From: Lacihabitans sp. CS3-21
GTDB taxonomy: Bacteria > Bacteroidota > Bacteroidia > Cytophagales > Spirosomataceae
Direction of reading: 5' to 3'
Length of the DNA: 64,000 bases
Assembly: GCF_024343675.1 (NCBI RefSeq)
Contig: NZ_RJUD01000116.1
Coordinates: forward strand, 1-64,000
A program made the position numbers and the translations under genes. The notes under the pieces are model-generated. The model was not told where the DNA came from. It did not search any database and saw nothing but the letters and a program-made list of their open reading frames with translations. This document shows positions 1-8,339 of the stretch, piece by piece (positions within the stretch are counted from its first letter, which is position 1; each line of letters opens with the position of its first letter).

Positions 1-106
1 AACGGTGATGCGGCATTCCGACGGTGCGACGTTTCGCCTGGGATGCAAGTCCAATCGATTCCCCGTAGGCAGAGGCGATATTGTAGCCTCCAAAGATGTG
101 AAGTGA
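1..106 (+). other. GC-rich structured segment; 3' end of an RNA or of a CDS
   Basis: This edge segment is clearly more GC-rich than everything after it and ends just before a strong terminator. It folds locally: bases 36-43 pair with 60-63 and 67-70 (three-base bulge), and 72-76 pair with 86-90. That contrast is typical of a structured RNA in an AT-rich genome. The alternative is the last 34 codons of a protein, open from base 2 to a TGA at 104-106, with unusually GC-rich codons and no family I recognise. I cannot match it to tmRNA, RNase P RNA, SRP RNA or a known riboswitch. Confidence 0.4.
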
Positions 107-114
107 AAATTAAG

Positions 115-146
115 AAGCCTCAAATGCAAATTTGGGGCTTTTTTTT
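115..146 (+). terminator. Intrinsic terminator
   Basis: AAGCCTCAAAT pairs with ATTTGGGGCTT (about 115-125 with 130-140, one G:T pair) around a very short loop and is followed by a run of T. It ends the transcript of the GC-rich segment at the left edge. Confidence 0.8.
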
Positions 147-507
147 GTGCACAAATTTCTGAGATCTCTACTGTCAGGTCGAGCGTAGTCGAGACCCCGC
201 TTTCATTATAAAAAAAACCTAAATTACTCTAAAAACCTTCATTTTGAATTCAAAATACTTCAATTAGTTAATAAATTCTTCAGGTCACGAAACAACAAAC
301 CTTCGAAAATATTTAAATTACCCAAAAGCAGCCAGATAATAAAATATTCATGACCCACATTCAGAAAAAAATATCTCATATATTTGACTCAGTAAACAAT
401 ATAAGTACCTTCTATGAAATACCTCAGTATATTAGTTTAATAGAAAACATTCGGCTAGCTACCTCAATTTATCTGTTTATATAAGATTTAGCAGTTTTAC
501 TAAAATC
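147..507. other. Gene-free stretch before the HEPN-type gene
   Basis: About 360 AT-rich bases with no supported gene. The only distinct element is a short palindromic repeat at 177-196. No clear promoter box for the gene at 508 was found. Confidence 0.5.
177..196. repeat. Short palindromic intergenic repeat, GGTCGAGCGTAGTCGAGACC type
   Basis: GGTC and GACC arms flank two TCGAG half-units. Closely similar words (GAGCGCAGTCGA and variants) recur between genes in many Bacteroidota genomes, to my knowledge, so I take this as one copy of a dispersed repeat. Only one copy was noticed in the window. Confidence 0.45.
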
Positions 508-1176
508 ATGACCGAGCAAGACATATTTTATTTGCGATCCGAAGACAAAATTGAATTTATTCGAATTGATAACTCATATGTTTTTTTTGATGGTGTAGTT
601 TCATTTTTAGCTGGAGTTTGTTCAACTAATTTGCTAATGGACTCTTACCTTACTGAAGCCATAGCATATAAAGAGGGACACTATTTGTTTTTTGAAGGAC
701 GAACTAAGGCCACAAACAAGATATACTATTTTTTTCCGTATGATATTTACAAATATTTAATGGACAATAGATGGCCTCAAAGTATAAACATACATTTCAA
801 AGAAAAAACCTTTCCCGACCAAGAAGAAATTAATGGAGGATTAGACGGATTCGCAAAGGTTTTTTTATCACTAGGACAAGCGACATATATTCAATATTGG
901 GAATCAACAAAAGATAAAGTAATTAAAGTATTCGGTACAGATCCGACAAAATGGAATACTATTTTTACATTTGGCTGGTTAGTACGCAATGCATTGGCAC
1001 ATAATTTCAAAGTTACAGTTAATAACCCAAAGATAGATAATATAACATGGAAAGGATTAAGCTTAGGTTATTCAAAAAATGGAATTGATATTTCTGAACA
1101 AATAATGTTCATCGAATTAATAATTTTAATGAAAGATATTGAAGATGAGCTCATAAGTTACTGCCTCAAAGATTAA
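508..1176 (+). CDS. HEPN-domain-like protein
   Basis: A 222-residue soluble protein without a signal peptide. Near the C-terminus it has RNALAH (R160, N161, H165). This is the R-polar-x3-H signature of HEPN ribonucleases, and it sits in predicted helices. HEPN proteins with this motif are often RNA-cutting toxins or abortive-infection effectors; others are non-catalytic. The N-terminal 120 residues look mainly beta/mixed and match nothing I know. The next gene, 154 bases downstream on the same strand, encodes a nuclease-like protein, so the two may work together. Codon use is very AT-rich compared with the housekeeping genes, suggesting horizontal acquisition. The motif is seen; RNase activity and a defence role are inference. 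Confidence 0.6.
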   Translation: MTEQDIFYLRSEDKIEFIRIDNSYVFFDGVVSFLAGVCSTNLLMDSYLTEAIAYKEGHYLFFEGRTKATNKIYYFFPYDIYKYLMDNRWPQSINIHFKEKTFPDQEEINGGLDGFAKVFLSLGQATYIQYWESTKDKVIKVFGTDPTKWNTIFTFGWLVRNALAHNFKVTVNNPKIDNITWKGLSLGYSKNGIDISEQIMFIELIILMKDIEDELISYCLKD

Positions 1177-1330
1177 TTTTATATTATTTTAACTTTAGCT
1201 TAGTTTGATTTTTTGTAGTTTCTAATGCTCATTGCAATAAATTTTTATCCAAAGGCTTTACACCCTTTGATTACTGCTCAACTAACAAAAATAAAAACCT
1301 TTAAATGGCCAAGAATAAAAACTAGATACC

Positions 1331-3028
1331 ATGTCGATTCATTTTGTAAAAGACAAATATTATATTTTCAAAGGAGAGAAGATAGCTGAAGCAAAATTCA
1401 GGACAGAACTTTCCAGACTTATTATCGAGAAATATGGCTTCGGACCGTTTCCAGACCAAAATATAGTACGTGAAATAGTTTCATTTTCTTTAAAATACTA
1501 CATTAAGAAATTCAAAGAAATTTGCCACAACGAAAAATCTTATAGGTTTTATCAGAATATCTTTTGGTTTCATGAGCAAGCGACAGAGTTATCATACTTA
1601 CATGCTCATCAAGACATTTCACCTGACATAAGCGGTAGATATATTGCCAAATACCGTAGAATTTTAAAATTTATATTGGAAATGGGTTGCGAAATTCAGA
1701 TGGTAACGGGAGAATCAGCAGACACGAAATTCCGCGAAAGAATAGAAACTATTCTTCATGACCTTTTATTTTTGGGTGAGATGATTTTGATGTGTGTAGA
1801 CTTATTTGCAGAACAAACTATGATTGATGATGTAACGGATGTTTCTTTTGATAAACACAACCTTTATGTTTTCCGCAGACGTCATCATTACGAGTTCATA
1901 TTTGAGCATATCAAAAATGAATTAGGTTCGCAATTAACAAAATCCGTTGTGGACAATAAAGGTATTGACCATCTAAAAGCAACACTTCAAAATTGTTTCG
2001 GAATAAGATATGAAGACATCAGACATTTAATTGCATCTATTCATCAGCAAAATGAACCCAAAGGAGGTGAAATTGTTGGTGTACATTGGCAAGATTTACC
2101 TATCAATCTGTATAACTTATTCGAGGTACCTTTAGATGTATCTGAACAGTTTTTTAGAGGACTTACACTTGACAAAAATAATAAAATGGATTTGCTCGAT
2201 TTAGCTTGCAAACCTTACAGTTTAATCCGCTATTTATATAGACCAATTATTATTTGGAATATTGATAACAAGGATTATGCTCATTTCGGGAAAAACTCTT
2301 GGACAGAATCAATTATACAATTTTCTACAAATGCAATTCCTTGGGGAAAAGCTCCCGCTGAATGGATGAAAAATGACTGCTTTAAAAAATATGTCCACAC
2401 AAAAGAAAATGAACATGACAAATGGTTAGATGACGCAGTTGAAGAGAAACTACAAAACCAAAAAATACCATATGACAGAAATGTTAAGTACCTAAAATCA
2501 TCTCAGGGATATGTAAACATAGATATTGAAGGTCTTGGTGAGGTTGACTTCATTATTATCGTGAAAAAGGTGAAGAAGATTTACATTTCCGATTGTAAGC
2601 ATTTACTTGGACGTTACGACATTGTTAATCAAAGGAACGACTATAATGTGTTTGCCGTTGGTTCTAAGAAAAACAAGTCATATAATCAAACCATGTCCAA
2701 TAAACTTGAGTGGTTTAACCAGAATATAGATTTGGTTCAAGAACATTTTAGAATAAAATATAATGACAATAAATTCTCATTGCAAGATTACTCCTTTGAA
2801 GGAATATTTATTGTAAACACTCCAACATTTTACATGTATAATGCGGTTTATCGCATTTATACAATCACACAAATCGAAGATGTTGTAAGAGGAGAATATA
2901 GAGATCCAACTTTTAGGTTCGTTATTGAAGATGAAGAAAATGAGAAAATACTAAACTTAAAGTATCCTTATTTTCAAAAGCCGAATTACATAAGCTTTGA
3001 CCCATTTATTGGGGACGACAATAAATGA
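1331..3028 (+). CDS. Large protein with C-terminal PD-(D/E)XK nuclease-like motif
   Basis: A 565-residue cytoplasmic protein. The first 360 residues are helix-rich and not recognised. The region 365-430 has the layout of a PD-(D/E)XK nuclease core: an acidic helix (E371/E372), a strand with GEVDF (D406), then a strand ending ISDCK (D421, K423), giving D-x14-DxK. This is the metal-binding signature of restriction-type nucleases, and the surrounding hydrophobic strands fit the fold. No methyltransferase or helicase is adjacent. The upstream HEPN-type gene lies on the same strand. A defence or toxin role is possible. The alternative is an uncharacterised nuclease-fold protein without activity. 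Confidence 0.6.
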   Translation: MSIHFVKDKYYIFKGEKIAEAKFRTELSRLIIEKYGFGPFPDQNIVREIVSFSLKYYIKKFKEICHNEKSYRFYQNIFWFHEQATELSYLHAHQDISPDISGRYIAKYRRILKFILEMGCEIQMVTGESADTKFRERIETILHDLLFLGEMILMCVDLFAEQTMIDDVTDVSFDKHNLYVFRRRHHYEFIFEHIKNELGSQLTKSVVDNKGIDHLKATLQNCFGIRYEDIRHLIASIHQQNEPKGGEIVGVHWQDLPINLYNLFEVPLDVSEQFFRGLTLDKNNKMDLLDLACKPYSLIRYLYRPIIIWNIDNKDYAHFGKNSWTESIIQFSTNAIPWGKAPAEWMKNDCFKKYVHTKENEHDKWLDDAVEEKLQNQKIPYDRNVKYLKSSQGYVNIDIEGLGEVDFIIIVKKVKKIYISDCKHLLGRYDIVNQRNDYNVFAVGSKKNKSYNQTMSNKLEWFNQNIDLVQEHFRIKYNDNKFSLQDYSFEGIFIVNTPTFYMYNAVYRIYTITQIEDVVRGEYRDPTFRFVIEDEENEKILNLKYPYFQKPNYISFDPFIGDDNK

Positions 3029-3237
3029 TAGAAAAAAGTGACCATAAACTAAATGCAGAATTATTTCGAACAGATAAAAATGCAACCTGATAACACATAT
3101 TTTGAGTTAAGTGGACAGTGTTGCAAACTTAAACTTTGTCCTTCTAATGAACTTAGGTACAAATTGAAACTAAGTCATCCAAAACCAGTCAGAAAGCAAA
3201 ACTCTAAAACTTTTTTTCAAAATTACCTTTATCAAAC

Positions 3238-3981
3238 ATGCCCCCCCACCTAAAACCCCTCTTCAGCAAAATCTTTGACCTAAACTGGAAGTTTGGTCTA
3301 TTTCTGATATTATTGGTCTGTGTCCCGCGGTTTGTTTTGGTGCTTCAGGCCAATGCTTCGGGCAATTATGGGGCTATCGGCCTTATCATGACGGTTTCGG
3401 CTTTAGCTCCGTTTATTTTTTTGAACAAAGCGGGTCGCAAAGCCATCGGTATCCAAAAAGCTCAGGGTTTCAAATGGCTGTTTGTCGCCTTTTTGGCTGG
3501 GCTAGCGGCCAGTGTTATGCTGTATTTTTTGGGTAAAATCTTATATGATACTTCTTACCAAAACTGGTATCAATATATCGGCAAATCATATAAAATTCCG
3601 GCAAACATCTCGGCGGCAGACAAACGGAACCTATTCGGCATTATGGCCATAACGGGGATGATATTTAGTCCCATCGGTGAAGAATTGTTTTTCCGAGGCA
3701 TCGTACACAAAAGTTTTGAAAACTCTATAGGCGAGAAAAAAGCTTCCATCGTAGATGGCACCGCCTTTGCCCTTACGCATATTTCGCACTTCGGCTTGGT
3801 ATTCGTAAACGAGCAATGGGCTTTTTACCCCATCCCCACCCTCCTGTGGGTTCTGAGTATGTTTTTGGTGAGTTTAATGTTTTTTTATTTTCGCAAAAAA
3901 ACCGATAGCCTACTCGGAGCTATCGCCTGCCACGCCGCCTTTAATTTGGGGATGATGTATTGTATTTTTTATGGGATGTAA
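3238..3981 (+). CDS. CPBP (CAAX-like) family intramembrane metalloprotease
   Basis: A 247-residue multi-pass membrane protein. It carries the three CPBP/Abi motifs in order: EELFFR (E148, E149, R153), the THISH region (H181, H184) and HAAFN (H232). These form the metal site of the type II CAAX-protease fold. Substrates of bacterial members are mostly unknown; some confer bacteriocin self-immunity. The start codon is followed at once by seven C residues (MPPHLKP), unusual in this AT-rich sequence and a possible slippage site. The last 33 codons are duplicated about 500 bases downstream (4388-4489). The family call is firm; the biological role is not known. Confidence 0.85.
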   Translation: MPPHLKPLFSKIFDLNWKFGLFLILLVCVPRFVLVLQANASGNYGAIGLIMTVSALAPFIFLNKAGRKAIGIQKAQGFKWLFVAFLAGLAASVMLYFLGKILYDTSYQNWYQYIGKSYKIPANISAADKRNLFGIMAITGMIFSPIGEELFFRGIVHKSFENSIGEKKASIVDGTAFALTHISHFGLVFVNEQWAFYPIPTLLWVLSMFLVSLMFFYFRKKTDSLLGAIACHAAFNLGMMYCIFYGM

Positions 3982-4094
3982 GGCGAGATTTTCTATTCTA
4001 AGGTAGGGTGCTTAAATACTTTAAAGTAAAAAAAAGTTCTCACCCTTAATCTCCTTTCAATAAATAGCTTATAATAGTGGTGTCTATCAATATT

Positions 4095-4259
4095 TTACTC
4101 CCACTCATCACGTATTTTCTTCTGAATTTCTAAGGGATCTTCTTTTTGTTTCAACACGCCCAAATACTTTTTAGCATCCAATTTTTTACCTCCCTTCACG
4201 GAAGTAGCTTTTGGAAGTAAATCCTCAAGATGTTGGCCTTTTTTAAGAATGATTGTCAT
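4095..4259 (-). CDS. Antitoxin-like 54-residue protein without a partner
   Basis: ATG at 4259 and TAA at 4095-4097 give a 54-residue, lysine-rich, charged protein starting MTIILKKGQ and ending KIRDEWE. Size, charge and the acidic/Trp tail resemble small Bacteroidota antitoxins encoded upstream of PIN or RelE/ParE-type toxins. Downstream on its own strand only about 110 bases remain before the convergent CPBP gene, so no toxin gene follows. It lies between the intact CPBP gene and a fragment of a second one, suggesting it arrived with, or survived, a rearrangement. The reading frame is seen; antitoxin function is inference. Confidence 0.45.
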   Translation of the reverse strand: MTIILKKGQHLEDLLPKATSVKGGKKLDAKKYLGVLKQKEDPLEIQKKIRDEWE

Positions 4260-4387
4260 ATTTGCTACCAATTACAGTGTGAAGATAGAAATATTATTAT
4301 AATTTTTCAAAACTGGAAGTTTTGATTGGTTTATTTGAAATAAAATTCAAATTATTGAATTACTCATTAATTCAATTCGTACTCATT

Positions 4388-4489
4388 TTTTTCTATTTCC
4401 GCAAAAAATCTGATAGCCTTTTAGGTGCCATCGCCTGCCACGCAGCATTTAATTTGGGGATGATGTATTGTATTTTTTATGGGATGTAA
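4388..4489 (+). pseudogene. 3' fragment of a second CPBP protease gene
   Basis: This frame encodes the last 33 residues of a CPBP protease (from FFYFRKK through GAIACHAAFN to FYGM, then TAA). It differs from the C-terminus of the gene at 3238-3981 by one residue (T to S), while eight other codons differ synonymously. The last 14 codons including the stop are identical in DNA. An in-frame hydrophobic stretch precedes it (about 4371-4387), but no start codon or N-terminal domain remains. It is the remnant of a tandem paralogue, not a fresh copy. Confidence 0.8.
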
Positions 4490-4512
4490 AAACTCCCATA
4501 AAATGAGAATTC

Positions 4513-6006
4513 TTACAAAACCTCCAATGCCCTATTTATTCTTGCAACAGACTTTTCTTTGCCCAATATCTCTATGGTCAACATCAAATCAGGTCCTTTG
4601 CCTTCGCCAGTTAAGGCCAAACGCAAAGCTTGCATGATTTTACCTGGCTTGATGCCTTCTGCTTCTAAACCTGCAAAAAGAGCATCATGAATGGTTGTTG
4701 AATTAAAATCCCCCACGCCTTCAAGAATTTTGGCCACGACTGGCATGGCTGTTTTTGCCATATCATCCCATTTTTTCTGAGCAATTTCTTGGTCATATTC
4801 TTTTATATCCTCAAACAAATAAGGCACTTCGGATATCATTTCTTTGGTGAAAGTTACACGTTCTTTCATCAATTTCACGATTTTTTCTGAAAGCGATGAA
4901 TCGTTTAAAGTAATGTTCAACTCTCCCGCCAACAAAGCTTCGTCTTTCTGACGAAGGTACATTTGGTTGTACCATTTGGCTTTGTTTACGTCAAACCTCG
5001 CTCCTCCTTTGTGTATATTGTTGATATCAAAAGCCGCAATCAGTTCATCCAAGGTCATGATTTCTTGCTCGGTGCCCGGATTCCAGCCCAAAAATGCCAA
5101 GAAATTCACCACAGCGTCGGCATAATATCCATCTTCTCTAAATCCTCTAGAAATATCTCCAGTGGTTTTGTCTTTCCACTCCAATGGAAACACTGGAAAA
5201 TCTCCCAAAACGCCATCTCTTTTACTCAATTTGCCGTTTCCTTCTGGTTTTAGCAACAAAGGCAAGTGTGCAAATTCTGGGGGAGTCCAGCCAAAGGCTT
5301 TGTAAAGCAATACATGCAATGGAGCCGATGGCAACCACTCCTCGCCACGAATCACGTGTGTGATTTCCATCAAATGATCGTCGACGATATTGGCCAAATG
5401 GTAAGTGGGCATACCGTCAGACTTCATCAATATCTTATCGTCGATGGTAGAAGAATGCACCACCACCCAGTCTCTCACGATATCTTTAAACCTGATTTCT
5501 TCTTTCAAAGGCACTTTAAGTCGAATGACATGCGGCTCGCCATTTTGGATTTTGGCCGCCACTTCCTCTGCAGACAAGGTCAAGGCGTTTTTCATTTGCA
5601 TCCTTGTCACCGCATTGTAAGAAATATTATCGACTTTGGCTTCTTCCAAAGTTTTTCTCAACTCATCCAATTCTTCCGAAGTATCAAAGGCATAGTAGGC
5701 TTTGCCTGCCTCTACCAATTGCTGAGCATATTTACCATAAATCTCTTTTCTTTCTGATTGTTTGTAAGGTCCAAATGCTCCGCCTTGTTGAACGCCTTCA
5801 TCTATCTTTATACCTACCCATTCCAATGCCTCTTGGATGTATTCCTCGGCACCTTCTACAAATCGCGTTTGATCGGTATCTTCTATTCTCAAAATCATGG
5901 TTCCACCCATTTTTTTTGCAAAAAGATAGTTGTAAAGGGCAGTACGAACACCACCAATATGTAAAGGTCCTGTGGGACTTGGAGCAAATCTTACTCTAAC
6001 ACTCAT
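4513..6006 (-). CDS. gltX: Glutamate--tRNA ligase
   Basis: Class I aminoacyl-tRNA synthetase that charges tRNA-Glu using ATP. The 497-residue protein begins MSVRVRFAPSPTGPLHIGG; the HIGH-type site is H16-I-G-G and the KMSKS-type loop is KLSKR at 259-263. The length is normal for a bacterial discriminating or non-discriminating GluRS; which of these applies depends on whether a GlnRS is encoded elsewhere. The C-terminal helical anticodon-binding region runs to the end. A TATTTTTG box lies upstream at 6029-6036 on the same strand. It marks the border between the accessory left end and the housekeeping block. Confidence 0.97.
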   Translation of the reverse strand: MSVRVRFAPSPTGPLHIGGVRTALYNYLFAKKMGGTMILRIEDTDQTRFVEGAEEYIQEALEWVGIKIDEGVQQGGAFGPYKQSERKEIYGKYAQQLVEAGKAYYAFDTSEELDELRKTLEEAKVDNISYNAVTRMQMKNALTLSAEEVAAKIQNGEPHVIRLKVPLKEEIRFKDIVRDWVVVHSSTIDDKILMKSDGMPTYHLANIVDDHLMEITHVIRGEEWLPSAPLHVLLYKAFGWTPPEFAHLPLLLKPEGNGKLSKRDGVLGDFPVFPLEWKDKTTGDISRGFREDGYYADAVVNFLAFLGWNPGTEQEIMTLDELIAAFDINNIHKGGARFDVNKAKWYNQMYLRQKDEALLAGELNITLNDSSLSEKIVKLMKERVTFTKEMISEVPYLFEDIKEYDQEIAQKKWDDMAKTAMPVVAKILEGVGDFNSTTIHDALFAGLEAEGIKPGKIMQALRLALTGEGKGPDLMLTIEILGKEKSVARINRALEVL

Positions 6007-6028
6007 AAATAAAAATTAAATTGGGATG

Positions 6029-6036
6029 CAAAAATA
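6029..6036 (-). promoter_or_regulatory. Bacteroidota-type -7 box for gltX
   Basis: TATTTTTG on the minus strand, 23 bases before the gltX start, fits the TAnnTTTG consensus. No convincing -33 TTG was found. Confidence 0.35.
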
Positions 6037-6068
6037 GGAAGCTATGGGCTAAAATCACCCGAAAATCG

Positions 6069-6839
6069 TCATTTTTCTTTTTTTATGACCAAAAATAAGG
6101 AACTACCGAAAGGTGATTTTTTAAGGATTTTACTTTCTGTTATACAGATATTGTAAAACAGGTTGTTCATAAACTCAGAGGGCATTTCAACGTCTGATTT
6201 AATATTTTGTAAATCAACCAAATGGAGTTTCAATTTGAGTTTTTGTACCAAACGAACCACCAATATCAATGGAGAAAGCAAAAGCGACCAATAATGGTGT
6301 TTTAAGATGGATACGTCTTTTGCGTTTGACAAATAAGCTTTGAAATCTTTCAAAATAAAACGCTTTTTACTTCCTACGGCGATATCGTGTGTACCTCTAA
6401 AGATTTCAAAAGCATTGTTATTGGTGATAAAAATGCCATTATGTTTTAAAATATCTACTATGGAAGAAATCGTTTTTTCGATAACGTCATCCTCAAACTG
6501 ATAAAGCACATCATCGGAAACAATGACATCAAAACTTTCTTTTTCAAAAACTCCTTGAAGATGGGTGATGTCCAATTTTTGAACATTCAGTCCACGACTT
6601 TTCGAAAACGCCACGGCATCATCATTAAAATCAAAGCCTTGAATATTTTGATAACCAGCATCTTGTAGTTTTAAAAGCAAACCACCTGTACCGCAACCAG
6701 CGTCTAAAATTTTGATTTGCTTATTGCCATTTGCAAAAGAATTAATCTCGGAAATTACTTTTCCATGAAGAATTTTATACCACCAAAGGTTATCCTCCAC
6801 TTCAAACATTGCACGGTATTCCTCGCTATTGATGAGCAT
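6069..6839 (-). CDS. Class I SAM-dependent methyltransferase
   Basis: A 256-residue soluble enzyme. Motif I is LDAGCGTGG (45-53), followed by the GFDFND acidic loop and VIVSDDVLYQF (motif IV region), the usual Rossmann SAM-binding order. The N-terminus has the EDNLWWY pattern common in methyltransferases acting on glycans or small metabolites. The C-terminal 80 residues are basic and partly hydrophobic, perhaps a substrate or membrane contact. Its start lies 3 bases from the end of cysE on the same strand, so the two are probably cotranscribed. The substrate cannot be told from sequence. Confidence 0.85.
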   Translation of the reverse strand: MLINSEEYRAMFEVEDNLWWYKILHGKVISEINSFANGNKQIKILDAGCGTGGLLLKLQDAGYQNIQGFDFNDDAVAFSKSRGLNVQKLDITHLQGVFEKESFDVIVSDDVLYQFEDDVIEKTISSIVDILKHNGIFITNNNAFEIFRGTHDIAVGSKKRFILKDFKAYLSNAKDVSILKHHYWSLLLSPLILVVRLVQKLKLKLHLVDLQNIKSDVEMPSEFMNNLFYNICITESKILKKSPFGSSLFLVIKKEK

Positions 6840-6841
6840 AT

Positions 6842-7651
6842 TTATACCGCTTCGTTCTCAACTACTTTGATTTCTGGCTTGTGGTAAACCGTTGAATTGG
6901 CAGGTACAGATTTGGTTAACCAAACGTTACCACCAATAACACTATTTTCGCCAATTATGGTATTCCCACCTAGAATCGTTGCTCCAGAATATATCACCAC
7001 ATTGTCTTTCACAGTGGGATGGCGTTTGGTGTTGGCCAATGCTTTTTCCACACTCAAGGCTCCCAAAGTTACGCCTTGGTATATTTTCACGTGGTTGCCT
7101 ATGACGCAGGTTTCGCCAATCACCACACCCGTTCCGTGGTCAATGAAGAAATACTCGCCAATTTCGGCTCCTGGGTGAATGTCTATTCCCGTACGAGAAT
7201 GTGCGAATTCCGTAAGAATCCTTGGGATCAGATTCACTTCAAGTTTGTGTAAAAAATTAGCTAACCTATAAAATGAGATAGCATAAAAACCAGGGTAAGC
7301 CCTGGCGATTTCGAACTTACTTTTTGCGGCTGGGTCACCCTCCATAATGGCATCTACATCTGTATTTAGTAACCTAAACAACTCAGGAATAGATTCATTA
7401 AATGCGTTTACCTTTTTGCTGATATCACAATTTTTACATTGATCCGTAGTTTCCAAAAGATGCTTTAACTCGTTTCCGAGGTTCCAAAACTCCCCTTCTA
7501 TTTCGTCCACACTTCTAAAAAACTCCTTGGCTTGCTCGGGATAAAGTAAGCGAATCACTTTTATAGCCCAAGAGGAAATATCTTTGGTAGAAGGCACCGC
7601 CTCGGTATTCTGATGTTTCTCGTAAATGTGTTTTAAAAAAGACTGATCCAT
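6842..7651 (-). CDS. cysE: Serine O-acetyltransferase
   Basis: Transfers acetyl from acetyl-CoA to L-serine, the first step of cysteine synthesis. The 269-residue protein has an all-helical N-terminal domain and a left-handed beta-helix of hexapeptide repeats from about 155 to 250. The catalytic segments are IDHGTG (D171, H172) and KRHPT (H211). The N-terminal domain is of the long type found in Bacteroidota. The product O-acetylserine would be used by cysM at 31153. That gene is far away in the window, so the pathway is not one operon. Confidence 0.93.
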   Translation of the reverse strand: MDQSFLKHIYEKHQNTEAVPSTKDISSWAIKVIRLLYPEQAKEFFRSVDEIEGEFWNLGNELKHLLETTDQCKNCDISKKVNAFNESIPELFRLLNTDVDAIMEGDPAAKSKFEIARAYPGFYAISFYRLANFLHKLEVNLIPRILTEFAHSRTGIDIHPGAEIGEYFFIDHGTGVVIGETCVIGNHVKIYQGVTLGALSVEKALANTKRHPTVKDNVVIYSGATILGGNTIIGENSVIGGNVWLTKSVPANSTVYHKPEIKVVENEAV

Positions 7652-7722
7652 GAAAATTGTTTTTTATGCTAACAAGCAACTGGCTTGGCTGGTTCAAATC
7701 TAATAACGCAAAAAGCTTACCA

Positions 7723-8286
7723 TTAGGTCAATCTACGCTGAATTAATGTCTGAATCAATGAAAAAAGCTGATCGGGTTTGAGTGTTCGCCAATTTTCTAT
7801 CTGCAAAGTTCCGCCATAATTGATGTAATAGTCGAGGTGAAATCTAGAGAACTCTGTCAGAATGAAATCTCGAAAATTAAGGGCTACTATCCAGCCATCT
7901 TCTACATCCTCAAACCATTCCTCATAATAATCGTCTTCGCCACCATGAAACTGAAAAAGATTTTCGCCAATCAAGACAAAATGCTTGATGCCCTGCTTCA
8001 GAAAAATATCTACAATGTTTCGTTTGAGATACATCACATCATTGTGCAGCGTATCGTTCCATTCGCCAATCAGCTCAATCACAGCATATTTCAAGGAGTA
8101 ATTGACCATCAAAACTTTCAAATACAGTGTTTCTGAACCTATTTCGTCCCAATCGGGATGTAGATAATAACTGTAAACGGTGTTTCGGTATTGATTGATT
8201 TCGGGTTTCTCAAAAAACGGACTTTTGGTGTCTTCGTAGGGCAGATAATACTTTTGCCAATTATAAAAAGGTTCGATTTCGTGCAT
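7723..8286 (-). CDS. Conserved hypothetical protein
   Basis: A 187-residue soluble acidic protein, rich in Trp, Tyr and Phe, with no signal peptide or membrane helix. It contains a segment reading KHFVLIGENLFQFHGG followed by an acidic stretch and a short C-terminal basic tail. I do not recognise a family; it looks like a Bacteroidota-specific conserved protein. It is transcribed divergently from nuoD with only 53 bases between the two starts, so the two promoters lie back to back. Confidence 0.7.
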   Translation of the reverse strand: MHEIEPFYNWQKYYLPYEDTKSPFFEKPEINQYRNTVYSYYLHPDWDEIGSETLYLKVLMVNYSLKYAVIELIGEWNDTLHNDVMYLKRNIVDIFLKQGIKHFVLIGENLFQFHGGEDDYYEEWFEDVEDGWIVALNFRDFILTEFSRFHLDYYINYGGTLQIENWRTLKPDQLFSLIQTLIQRRLT

Positions 8287-8293
8287 TTTAAAC

Positions 8294-8322
8294 TTGAATC
8301 TAGATTTTTGTTTTTATTTTTG
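8294..8322 (+). promoter_or_regulatory. Bacteroidota-type promoter for nuoD
   Basis: TTG at 8294-8296, an 18-base spacer, then TATTTTTG at 8315-8322. This matches the TTG-N(about 19)-TAnnTTTG pattern and lies 17 bases before the chosen start at 8340. Confidence 0.5.
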
Positions 8323-8339
8323 AACCAGAAAAAATTTCG

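Noticed and set aside
3053-3253. 66-codon plus-strand frame between the nuclease-like gene and the CPBP gene
   Set aside because: No recognisable family, and it runs 16 bases into the CPBP gene through the C7 tract; probably chance, though a decayed remnant is possible.
5266-5999. Several plus-strand frames of 70-160 codons opposite gltX
   Set aside because: They are shadows of a well-supported essential gene on the other strand.
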